A stretch of 51,566 nucleotides of DNA from CAIJMI01 sp964448085. Lineage in GTDB: Bacteria; Patescibacteriota; Microgenomatia; UBA10105; UBA927. A program made the position numbers and the translations under genes. This document shows positions 15,828 to 23,682 of the stretch, piece by piece; positions within the stretch are counted from its first letter, which is position 1; the number at the start of each line of letters is the position of its first letter. The notes beneath the pieces are model-generated. The model was not told the DNA's origin. It made no database searches and saw nothing but the letters and a program-made list of their open reading frames with translations. Location of the stretch: the NCBI GenBank assembly GCA_964448085.1, contig CAYUUX010000004.1:1-51566 (forward strand). The letters run 5' to 3'.

Positions 15828-16502
15828 TCACCTTATTTTTGTTATCGTTGCCGTCCGGTTTTTCCTATCAATCTTGTCTATCCGGTATTTTCCACCCCGG
15901 TCGATTAATATTTCGGATTCAGCATTCTCCTGAGAGTATAAACCAGGAGCCCAATGGTTATTAGTAGTTATAAAATCAATAGGAACTGCATGCGTCCCCT
16001 TCGGGACAATGATTTTAGTTTGGTAGAGAGTATCTTCATCAATATCCCCCAGGTCGTAGGCTTCCTTAATTACATCGGTGCCCTTTGCGGTTAAGCTGGT
16101 GCTGGTGTAACCAAAATCATCGTACTCCGTGCCCTCCCCTTTATCTTTAAAAAAATTAGGAGTATAAACCCGGTGCACCACTACCTGGTCTTTTAAAGTG
16201 TTTGCAGCCATCAAATCATCAATATGAGAGATATATTCCTTTATTTTTTCCTCTTGTTCCGGGGTGGATGATACCCCCTGCGTTGGCCGAGCTTGGCCCC
16301 GGAGGTAACTATTCACACTGTCATAAGTATCATATTGATAATTTTCTAATAACCGCTTATACTCTTCAAAATCTTCTTTTTCCAGGAAGGCGGATAATTC
16401 AGGTGATACATTGGAATCAGCAAATTGCCAGGCCATTTCCATGTCATTAAATTCACGGGGTGCTGCCGGGGCACTTGCTGTTGATTTTCCACTATATCCC
16501 AT
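15828..16502 (-). CDS. ADP-ribosyltransferase effector with variant tag, 224 aa
   Basis: Begins MGYSGKSTA, the most divergent form of the tag (SG in place of AS). ART elements: VVVHRVYTPNFF (arginine strand), FGYTSTSLTAKGT (STS) and NAESEILIDRGGKYRI (catalytic ESE). It is the shortest tagged ART. The IIVPKGTHAV strand is shared with the ART at 11879-12658. The deviation in the tag may show which positions tolerate change. Confidence 0.78.
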   Translation of the reverse strand: MGYSGKSTASAPAAPREFNDMEMAWQFADSNVSPELSAFLEKEDFEEYKRLLENYQYDTYDSVNSYLRGQARPTQGVSSTPEQEEKIKEYISHIDDLMAANTLKDQVVVHRVYTPNFFKDKGEGTEYDDFGYTSTSLTAKGTDVIKEAYDLGDIDEDTLYQTKIIVPKGTHAVPIDFITTNNHWAPGLYSQENAESEILIDRGGKYRIDKIDRKNRTATITKIR

Positions 16503-16506
16503 TTGT

Positions 16507-17184
16507 TCACTTCCAAAGGTCGTGACGTGTTGGCTTTCGTTTATATTTCAAGCCATATTTAACAAGTAATGATTTACCTATGCCCTTGTCCCAGAACTGG
16601 TGGCTGATTCTCAGATTTTCATCTTTCTCAAATTTCTCCTGGAACTGGCGGCTTTTACCCTGGTCGTTCAGTTTCTGAGCTTTTTCACGGGCTTGTTTAA
16701 TGGCTTCTTTATAATATATATCAAATTCATCCTTAATTTCTTTTGCGGCCCTGTCCCTCTCTTCCTGAGTTTTGAGTTTGCCTAATTCATCTTTCATAAA
16801 GTAGGTGTACTCTTTACCAACTGCAATCATTTCCTTAATGCCCAGGGAGGTCATCATTTTAATGTCCCATCCACTGAAGCTGTTGCCATGGATACTGTGG
16901 TTGTGGACATATAATCGGGTGTTTCTTAGCTTATCTACTTCATCCCCCGTATATCGAATAGTCCCTTTCCGGCCACTTTTAGCTATTACTATTTCGCCAT
17001 GTTTGTCGAACGCTGCGGCTCTTTCGGTCTTCCGGGATAAGAATTTAGCGTCTTTTCCAAATTCATGCACTACGCTACAACTAATTTCTTTCACCCGGTC
17101 GGGAATTACTTCCTGGGATAATTTACCTATGGCAACGGCCAGACCCCCCACCGCTGCCAATAAGGTAAAAGTTTGCCAATACAT
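16507..17184 (-). CDS. Membrane-anchored JAB/JAMM protease, 225 aa
   Basis: Instead of the tag, this JAB protein opens with a hydrophobic segment, residues 4-22 (QTFTLLAAVGGLAVAIG), a signal anchor. The JAMM motif is HNHSIHGNSFSGWD (HxHx7SxxD), preceded by ERAAAFDKHGEIVIAKSG, whose glutamate is suitably placed as the catalytic acid. It is clearly paralogous to the JAB protein at 22413-23183. The anchor suggests action at a membrane, perhaps in the virion or at entry. Confidence 0.72.
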   Translation of the reverse strand: MYWQTFTLLAAVGGLAVAIGKLSQEVIPDRVKEISCSVVHEFGKDAKFLSRKTERAAAFDKHGEIVIAKSGRKGTIRYTGDEVDKLRNTRLYVHNHSIHGNSFSGWDIKMMTSLGIKEMIAVGKEYTYFMKDELGKLKTQEERDRAAKEIKDEFDIYYKEAIKQAREKAQKLNDQGKSRQFQEKFEKDENLRISHQFWDKGIGKSLLVKYGLKYKRKPTRHDLWK

Positions 17185-17186
17185 CC

Positions 17187-17345
17187 CTACTCCTCTTCTC
17201 TCAGTAATGGTTCGGTGCTGCTTGATTTCTGGAGAGAAGCCCCGCAGTTACCGCAACGGTTCCCGGCCTTTTTGCCATATATGACGTTTCGGGCTCCGCA
17301 CTTCTTACACCATACGTATCTCGCTTTTCTTTCTATTCTTGCCAT
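17187..17345 (-). CDS. Zinc-ribbon micro-protein, 52 aa
   Basis: Too short for routine gene calling; an excellent GGAGGTATATAA leader precedes the ATG. Two CxxC knuckles are present, CKKC and CGNC, about 20 residues apart in the order of an archaeal zinc ribbon, after a basic start (MARIERKARYVW). It probably binds nucleic acid or a partner protein. It ends two bases before the membrane-anchored JAB gene. Confidence 0.65.
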   Translation of the reverse strand: MARIERKARYVWCKKCGARNVIYGKKAGNRCGNCGASLQKSSSTEPLLREEE

Positions 17346-17357
17346 TTATATACCTCC

Positions 17358-18281
17358 TTATTTTAAAGTGTGGGTTAATTGTTGGTTTAATCTGTTTTGT
17401 GCTTCCCATGCCTGGCGGTTTATATTTTTCTTATCCACATCCCCCACATATACGGTTACTGTGTTTTCCGTGGTGCTGAGGATTTCATGGGTGCTGCGAA
17501 CATTGTATCTCTTTTTGAGTTCTTCTTGTTCTTCAGGGGTTAGTGTTTTGTTTTTGAGTTTAAAGGTGGCTATTACGTTGGGCCGTTCCATGTGGTATTC
17601 GTTGATTGCTTTGGCGTTTGCCATGCTCTTAGCGGTGCCCCCCGTCCATCCATCGACCCTTGTGGGCTCTATTTCTAACTCTGGAATTTGGGTATAATTT
17701 GGGTATCCCTTTTTGCGGGGTAGTGAATAGCTTGGTTTGGTTTTAAATGGAGCATTCCCTTCTTGCCGTTGCCTCATTCCCCAATCTGTTGCAAATTCGG
17801 GGTCTTTAGGTAATCTTTTTGGCCGGACTATTAAGTCCCCAGTATCTACGACCTGATCCACACGGTTGCCATTAGAATCTTTGCCTAAGCTTTTATGTTT
17901 CATATATTCAGGTTCATAGTTATCTGGCCGTTCCCGTTCTTTTTTCTCTTTCACGGCAAGATTGACTTGCTTATTCAGGCTGTCTAATACGGTTTGGTCT
18001 GTTTTCTTCTCCCAATCCTTTATCCTTTCTTTTTCAGCCTTATCCATCTCAATTTGTTCTTTAGCTGCCTCCATGACTCCTTTGATGTGCTCACGGGCTT
18101 CTTTTACCTTTTCGTTCCGCAGGAATCTTTGGGAATCTCTAACTTCTTGTTGATTTTCCTTTATCCTGTCATCAAGGAATATCATCCTGTTCCGGGCTTC
18201 CTCTGATAAATCAGCATACTTCTCGACCGGTTTGGTTGTCTTCTTATCTGAGCCGCTTTGGCTTTTGCTGGCATATCCCAT
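17358..18281 (-). CDS. Tagged protein of unknown fold, 307 aa
   Basis: Begins MGYASKSQSG. Residues 20-130 are highly charged and predicted coiled-coil or long helix; the C-terminal half has mixed alpha/beta character (VDTGDLIVRPKRLP, NVIATFKLKNKTLTPEEQ, STTENTVTVYVGD). The pattern of the C-terminal half vaguely recalls ART-like folds (a threonine-rich strand near the end), but I see no complete R-S-E set and do not assign it. Located between tagged neighbours without gaps. Confidence 0.62.
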   Translation of the reverse strand: MGYASKSQSGSDKKTTKPVEKYADLSEEARNRMIFLDDRIKENQQEVRDSQRFLRNEKVKEAREHIKGVMEAAKEQIEMDKAEKERIKDWEKKTDQTVLDSLNKQVNLAVKEKKERERPDNYEPEYMKHKSLGKDSNGNRVDQVVDTGDLIVRPKRLPKDPEFATDWGMRQRQEGNAPFKTKPSYSLPRKKGYPNYTQIPELEIEPTRVDGWTGGTAKSMANAKAINEYHMERPNVIATFKLKNKTLTPEEQEELKKRYNVRSTHEILSTTENTVTVYVGDVDKKNINRQAWEAQNRLNQQLTHTLK

Positions 18282-18283
18282 TA

Positions 18284-19318
18284 CTACCTCCCCTTAGTTT
18301 TGGCTTTTTCATAGATTTTTATTAAATCAACTGGTTCTGGAGGGGCGACCGCTTCGTAGTACCCCTCTTTAGTTTTTTTGAGGCTGGTTCCAACTGGCAA
18401 AATTATCTCACTTTCGAGGTAGGGGCTGACATGCCCATTTTCTCCGAGTTTTGGGGAAGCCCCTGATTTAAACGCATAGGTCTCTGTGCTTAACATTGGA
18501 GTTCCTTTTTTGATTGCTATCTCATAGGTGTCTTCGTTCCTTTTATAAGCAAACCGACCGGCTACTTCCCGGTCAAAGGTGGTGGATAACAAAACTCCTT
18601 TATGAGGGGTGCCCCCTCTGGCAACCATCAAATTCACGGGGCTTCGGCTCTGGTCTGCGTAGAGTTCTTTATTCAAGTTGTTATATTCAGTGAGCACCCT
18701 TTTTGTTTCGGCTTCAACTTGTTGTTTTTGTTCTTTGGTCGCCTTGGAGTAATCAATCCCCATATCATTAGCAATATGGCCCTCCAGGTCTTTAGGATGG
18801 GCTGCTCCGTAAACCATGCTTTTATCATATTTCTCTACGTGGCCCCACAGTTTTGCATGCTCCCCTCCATATTCTGGATTTAAGCCCATGTATCCCGCCA
18901 CAGTTTCCCCCATCTGAGGATTGGTTTTATACTTCAGGGTTTCGTTGGTAAATTCCATATATTTATCAGTGTCCACTGTTTCCGGGGCAGGGTGAGGGCT
19001 GTATCCTCCTGCGGAGATTAAAGCCATGGTTTCATAAGGTTCGCCTTTAATTTTCACCACCGAATCCATGTGAATCTGAGGAATATAATCCGGGTCGTAC
19101 TTAAAATCTTCAAAAGAATACTCCAAATCCCCTATCTTCATCTCCCCTTTACCGGTGATATTCTGGAAAACCTCTTTTAGGAACGGGTAGGTCTCAAAAT
19201 CATTGTTGGCTTCCACTTTGGCCCATTCATCATAATAGGGGTGAGATAGAGGGGCCACGTAATCCCTGAAAGATTCCTTTTTTTCGGCCCCGCTGCGGCT
19301 TTTGCTGGCATATCCCAT
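18284..19318 (-). CDS. Tagged ADP-ribosyltransferase effector, 344 aa
   Basis: Begins MGYASKSRSG. The C-terminal half has the ART elements: VNLMVARGGTPHKG (arginine strand), VLLSTTFDREVAGRF (STT) and YLESEIILPVGTSL (catalytic ESE). The AIKKGTPML strand before ExE is typical. The N-terminal 150 residues are a separate region (for example YVAPLSHPYYDEWAKVEANN) that I do not recognise and that could be a targeting or substrate-binding domain. It is the largest tagged ART here. Confidence 0.75.
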   Translation of the reverse strand: MGYASKSRSGAEKKESFRDYVAPLSHPYYDEWAKVEANNDFETYPFLKEVFQNITGKGEMKIGDLEYSFEDFKYDPDYIPQIHMDSVVKIKGEPYETMALISAGGYSPHPAPETVDTDKYMEFTNETLKYKTNPQMGETVAGYMGLNPEYGGEHAKLWGHVEKYDKSMVYGAAHPKDLEGHIANDMGIDYSKATKEQKQQVEAETKRVLTEYNNLNKELYADQSRSPVNLMVARGGTPHKGVLLSTTFDREVAGRFAYKRNEDTYEIAIKKGTPMLSTETYAFKSGASPKLGENGHVSPYLESEIILPVGTSLKKTKEGYYEAVAPPEPVDLIKIYEKAKTKGR

Positions 19319-19333
19319 TACTATCTCCCCTTA

Positions 19334-21169
19334 TTATCTGCTTCTTTTAGCCAAATCATCTGATTCAAATCGGTGGGTGTCATATTTTGACCAGGTATCA
19401 TATCGTGATTTCTGGACTTTTTCAGGTACTTTTTCACCGTTCCGTATAGCGTCACCTACCACACTGTCATAGTTTTCTGCATAAGCCTCTTTTTTGGTAT
19501 CTTTCCATGCTAAATCGTGGAATCCTTTCGGTCGGTATTGTTTTATCGGCTTCCCCCTTTTAGTTTCCGCAAATCCTACCGGGGCTCTTTCCCTCTCTTC
19601 TAATTCATAATTCTTTTTAAATTCATTGAAAGTCATTTCATGCGGGGGCTTTTTCCCCTGGGGCTTTGGAACTGTCTTCTTTAACCAGTTGGTATCTATA
19701 TTATTGGATACCTCTGTGGGTTGTTTATAGTCATAATGTCCCTCATTCTTGCCCCCATAATCGTATGCCTTTAGTTTTGGGGCTGATTCATTTTTTGGGG
19801 ATTTTTTTTTTGGTTTGGATTCGTCCTGGCGTTCGTGAATGGTTATTCTGTGTTTGCCGTTCACTGATTGGGTTCGCATTTCTCCTTTTTCATCGGTGAA
19901 CCAAAGTTGATAGCTGGTGCTGTATTGCGACCTTATAGGGTCTATCCTTGTTAGTTCCCCTTTCCGGCCGTCCTTGCTGACTATGGTGTCCCCTACTTGG
20001 AGGTTTTTGGCTAATCTGGTGGTGGTAGGGGGTGATTTATACATGTATCCCACACGGATGTCGTTGAGTCCTTTTTCAAATTCGGCCCGGTCTGCTTTCG
20101 GGTCGGTCTTGATTTGGATACCCACGTCATCATGCCATTCCACATCTTTAACCCCTGGAATCTTCTTAATGTCCTTTAACATCTTCTTTTTGAAGTAAGG
20201 GTCATAATTTTGGACACCCATCCCTACAATTCCAGTGTTAATGTTGGTTGGAATTTCTGCCTGGGCTTTTTCCCGTTTGGCCTGGGCTGCGGCCCTTTCC
20301 TTCTCTGCCTTTTCCATCATATTTTTACGGGCTGAGGCTTCCTTTTCTTCAGGACTTCGGGCTTCTTTAGCGGCTTTTCGGACTTCGGGGTCAGGGTCGT
20401 TCTTGGCTATCTTTGCCAGCATGGCCCGGTCTGACTTGGTAGGGTTCTTATACATCATGGAGTTTATGGCATTAATCCGGGCCTCTGAGGTGGTGTCCTC
20501 CGGATTGGTTATAGTTTCTTTCAAGTCCTTCTTGGTCGCCATTGTGTCACTACGGCCCCCCTGGGACTGGATAACTGCATTGTCCACATAGTGGCCAGAC
20601 TCTTCTTTTTCTTTAAGAGTCATTGACTTCCCAATGGTTCTTAAATCCTTAACGGCCTTATCACGGGGCACTATTTCCCTATCAGCCATCTCCCCCATCT
20701 GTTCAATGGCCTGATTCCGGGAGTAGGAACTTTTATCTTCGGTCGCTACCTTTTTAATGGCCTCATAAGCTGCCTTTTTCTGTTTATCATTTGCGTCCTG
20801 GGCTGCGAAAGTTGCGTACGCATAAACTCCCAGATATCTCACCTTATCATCCTTGCTATTGAGCACCGCTTTCATGGTCGCTTCCATGGATTCCGGGCTG
20901 GCACGGGCCACCATGCCGATAGCTGTCTGAGCCGCACGGCCTTCCAGTTTATCGTCTTTTAATGCGTCTCTCAGGATTTTTAGCTTCTCTTCATCCGGGA
21001 GGTCTTTTTCATCCCATAATGTTCTTATCCATTGTTGTTGAGCTTCTTCTTTGCTTAAAGTTCCATCCACACTGCCGGGAGGGTTGTAAATATTGTCCCT
21101 TAATACTTTAAGCCGCTCCCTATTCGCTTTAGATAAACTTTGGCTGCTACTTTTGCTTGCATAACCCAT
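19334..21169 (-). CDS. Tagged HEAT-repeat and polyvalent-module protein, 611 aa
   Basis: The start is placed at the MGYASKSSS methionine, which follows GGGTGG; a GTG nine bases earlier is less likely. Residues 40-290 are repeated helical hairpins of HEAT type (for example NPTKSDRAMLAKIAKNDPDP, VRKAAKEARS). A helical segment rich in Ala/Lys/Glu follows. The C-terminal part has a KOW-like strand (LQVGDTIVSKDGRKGELTRI) and the polyvalent-style module HEMTFNEFKKNYE with DAIRNGEKVPEKV. Likely a scaffold or binding protein. Confidence 0.65.
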   Translation of the reverse strand: MGYASKSSSQSLSKANRERLKVLRDNIYNPPGSVDGTLSKEEAQQQWIRTLWDEKDLPDEEKLKILRDALKDDKLEGRAAQTAIGMVARASPESMEATMKAVLNSKDDKVRYLGVYAYATFAAQDANDKQKKAAYEAIKKVATEDKSSYSRNQAIEQMGEMADREIVPRDKAVKDLRTIGKSMTLKEKEESGHYVDNAVIQSQGGRSDTMATKKDLKETITNPEDTTSEARINAINSMMYKNPTKSDRAMLAKIAKNDPDPEVRKAAKEARSPEEKEASARKNMMEKAEKERAAAQAKREKAQAEIPTNINTGIVGMGVQNYDPYFKKKMLKDIKKIPGVKDVEWHDDVGIQIKTDPKADRAEFEKGLNDIRVGYMYKSPPTTTRLAKNLQVGDTIVSKDGRKGELTRIDPIRSQYSTSYQLWFTDEKGEMRTQSVNGKHRITIHERQDESKPKKKSPKNESAPKLKAYDYGGKNEGHYDYKQPTEVSNNIDTNWLKKTVPKPQGKKPPHEMTFNEFKKNYELEERERAPVGFAETKRGKPIKQYRPKGFHDLAWKDTKKEAYAENYDSVVGDAIRNGEKVPEKVQKSRYDTWSKYDTHRFESDDLAKRSR

Positions 21170-22411
21170 TATATCCACCCACTTGATTCATATTGTAATT
21201 TCCTTAAACCGACCGCCTTTCCTTTACCATCAAAGATTACGCTGTAACCTTTGCCATTGTGATCCCAAACTGATAGTTCCTGAGTACCATCGTACATAGC
21301 TAACTCTTTCACTTGGCGAACATCCNNNNNNNNNNCCTATCCGACCAGAATCACCCTGGGCAACAACCCACTCCCTCCCTTTTGGCAGGGTGGGCTTTGT
21401 TTTCTTATCAAAAAGTTTCCCATCAACTTTATCCAAATACTCCCTTTTCTCCCGTCTCCATTGCTGGTACTCAATAGGGGTCATATCTTCAAAACTTTTA
21501 GTTTTGGTTTTTGTTTTTTTCTTTTTATTATGGGGGTTCTTGCCTATTATGGGGTAATCTGCTTGTTTAATCCCTTGATTTAGTTTATCCAGATTCTTTT
21601 TTGCCTCATTTTCTTTAAGTTGTTGTTTTTCATGTTGTTGATATTGTTCTTTCTGGAGGCTTTTTATTCCAAACTCCAGGTTCTCACGTTCCATGTAAAT
21701 GTTCTGCTTGTCTTTGGATTCTGATTCTTCCGGGGCTGTTTTTAGCTGCTTTTTGAATAATCTTTCTACTTCCGCAGGGGGGACTTTCTTTTCGGCTGTT
21801 GCGTAGTTTAATAGCTTTAATCTTGATTTGTTCCTGGTTGTGGGGTCTTTGCTTTCAGTGTCTTTTATTAGTTTTTGGTAGTCCTTGGGGTAGGTGAATC
21901 CTGGGCTTTCGCCTGGAGCATATTGGGTTCCAAATGATGTTACCCCTAACATTTCGGTTTCTCTGGTTATTCCGATTGCCTCTTCTCGACCGTATTCTTT
22001 TCTGGCTTTGAAATATTTCTCAGCATTCTCTTTGTTTTGGAATACTTTCGGCTCCCCCATGTTGTCAGTGACTATATAATACCCTTCATGCTTGAAAAAA
22101 TAGATATCTTCATTTGCAGCGTTGCCTTGCCATGCTTTTATTAGTTGGGTTTTTTCATCAAAATCGACCTTATAGCCATCTTCATCTGAAAAATAGCCTT
22201 GGCCCCCTACGGCAAACATTAAATGTTCATCCATCTTAGTGCCTGGCTTGAAATTTAAAGTTCTCATTCGATGGCTTACATACTGCTCAGGGTTATCTGG
22301 ATTCACATTTTTGACATGTTCATAAATTATTGACTCTGCCGACCCTGGCCTTGCTGATAATTCCTTGGAACTTTTGGAGGGAGAACTGCGGCTTTTGCTG
22401 GCATATCCCAT
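21169..22411 (-). CDS. Tagged protein interrupted by an assembly gap, more than 400 aa
   Basis: Begins MGYASKSRSS. Ten Ns at 21326-21335 break the frame. Read downstream of the gap in the frame beginning DVRQVKELAMYDGTQELSVW, the sequence stays open and ends ...ESSGWI with a TAA that overlaps the next tagged ATG (21169), exactly as expected for this operon. The apparent alternative ending in the other frame is therefore an artefact. The protein contains a beta-rich N-terminal domain and Lys/Gln-rich helices; KSFEDMTPIEYQQWRREK looks like the polyvalent-type helix seen in two other tagged proteins. Confidence 0.7.
21326..21335. other. Assembly gap (ten Ns)
   Basis: The run of ten Ns is a scaffold gap. 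The flanking coding frames join only if the true number of missing bases is a multiple of three, so ten is not the real length. Confidence 0.95.
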
Positions 22412-22412
22412 G

Positions 22413-23183
22413 TTAGGATTCTCCTTTGAGTTTTTTGTATTCTTTTGTGAATCGTTTCATGGCTTTGTCTATTTCTGCCTCTGTGAATCCTTTCACTTTT
22501 TCCAGGGCTTTTTTATATTCTTTGGGGGTTATTAAATCAGCCGTCATTTCATCAACTCCTATTTTCTGTTTTCCAGTGTATGCGGGGTTTTTATATATTT
22601 TTGCGTCACTTCCGGGTTGTGGTTCTAATAATTTTTTGCGGGGGATTTCATTATTGGGGATGGCTTTATAGTCCATGTTGTAATTTTTTGCCAGTTCTTG
22701 CATGGTTTCATGGCTGACTAAGAAGTTGTATTGATTCAGGTCGATTTCTCTGGTTTGGTAGAGTTTCCGGTATTGGCTTATCTTCCTGGTTCTTATCTGC
22801 CGGTAGTCCTGGCTGAATTGGCTTTTGCCTTCCTGGTTGCTGAATTTTTTATCATCTTTGCGGTTGTAGTTGCTGGCTTTTCGCATGATGAATGTAAAAT
22901 TAGAACTAACGACCCTATCCTCCCAGACTCCCACTTCAATCATGGTGTTGATATCTGCGTCTGAGAAACTGCAATCAAAATCAGGGTGGTTGTGAACGTG
23001 ACACGCGACCGCCCTGGCCCGTTTAACAAATTCTATTTCGGCCCCAGTGAAGGTTACGCTGGTATGTTGGCCGCTTTTAGCAAAAACAAGCATCCCCTTT
23101 TGGTTAAAAAATGCGGCCCGTTCCGATGAACGGTTCATTACTTTCAATTCAAAATCATAGACTTCTTCGTAGTTGTAGGCCAT
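22413..23183 (-). CDS. JAB/JAMM metalloprotease, untagged, 256 aa
   Basis: First gene of the effector block, with a GGAGGTGG ribosome site. It starts MAYNYEEVYD, not the tag. The JAMM motif is HVHNHPDFDCSFSDAD (HxHPx6SxxD), preceded by SSERAAFFNQKGMLVFAKSG, paralogous to the membrane-anchored JAB protein at 16507-17184. The C-terminal half is basic and helical. Being first behind a probable promoter, it should be among the best-expressed genes of the block. Confidence 0.75.
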   Translation of the reverse strand: MAYNYEEVYDFELKVMNRSSERAAFFNQKGMLVFAKSGQHTSVTFTGAEIEFVKRARAVACHVHNHPDFDCSFSDADINTMIEVGVWEDRVVSSNFTFIMRKASNYNRKDDKKFSNQEGKSQFSQDYRQIRTRKISQYRKLYQTREIDLNQYNFLVSHETMQELAKNYNMDYKAIPNNEIPRKKLLEPQPGSDAKIYKNPAYTGKQKIGVDEMTADLITPKEYKKALEKVKGFTEAEIDKAMKRFTKEYKKLKGES

Positions 23184-23189
23184 GGCTTC

Positions 23190-23230
23190 CCACCTCCATC
23201 ATTTCTTTTTGTTTGCACCTTAGTTTATAA
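23190..23230 (-). promoter_or_regulatory. Probable promoter of the effector block
   Basis: A TATA-box-like TTATAAACT lies at about 23221-23229 on the minus strand, roughly 40 nt before the ATG at 23183, leaving a short leader that contains GGAGGTGG (23190-23197). The downstream genes run to 1961 on one strand with frequent overlaps, so this may drive a unit of about 21 kb. The 85-nt intergenic space holds no gene. Confidence 0.4.
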
Positions 23231-23268
23231 CCCTGGTCGTGATATTGTAAATCCTCTTAAAAAAGTGA

Positions 23269-23664
23269 TTAAGTCCCTGGAACCTTCATCCCGTTCATTC
23301 CGAAGAATCCAACAATAAAGGCGAGCAACATCAAGGCAATAGTCAGCCAGAACCGATAATTTTCCACCCATGCCTTTTTTTCTTCTTTTTGCTTTTGATT
23401 AACAGCCTCAATAATATCCTTACGACCTTTTTCCATTTCCCCCTCATAATAGTTCTTTACATCACAAACGGCAATAAATTGGTCAAGTTTGCCGTTCATG
23501 GTTGCGAGGGTGACTTTTATGTCACTTAGGTCTCCATCCACCTTTTTTTCGAGGTTATGGACGAAGGCCCAGATTTTATTGAGTTCATCATCGAGTTGGC
23601 CCACCCATTTAACCATGTCTTTTATTTTCTCTGCGTTTGTTTCATCTGATTTAGGGGGTGTCAT
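23269..23664 (-). CDS. Coiled-coil protein with C-terminal membrane anchor, 131 aa
   Basis: Residues 10-95 are heptad-like (EKIKDMVKWVGQLDDELNKI, LEKKVDGDLSDIKVTLATMN), and residues 105-125 (YRFWLTIALMLLAFIVGFFG) form one transmembrane helix near the end. It shares the XhlA-like layout of 7536-7799. It may take part in lysis or form a virion-membrane stalk. Confidence 0.62.
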   Translation of the reverse strand: MTPPKSDETNAEKIKDMVKWVGQLDDELNKIWAFVHNLEKKVDGDLSDIKVTLATMNGKLDQFIAVCDVKNYYEGEMEKGRKDIIEAVNQKQKEEKKAWVENYRFWLTIALMLLAFIVGFFGMNGMKVPGT

Positions 23665-23682
23665 TGGAGTTGTCTCCCTTTT

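Noticed and set aside
17358..18281. A sixth ART at 17358-18281.
   Set aside because: The C-terminal half has a Thr-rich strand but lacks a convincing arginine strand and ExE pair, so I list it as unknown.
1961..22411. The MGYASKS tag as an N-myristoylation site (Gly2, Ser later).
   Set aside because: The consensus wants Ser or Thr at position 6, which is Lys here, and archaea are not known to carry N-myristoyltransferase.
2067..23183. The effector block as a bacterial-type secretion (T6SS/polymorphic toxin) locus.
   Set aside because: No secretion apparatus, immunity genes or repeat-rich toxin scaffold are visible; the neighbouring genes are viral.
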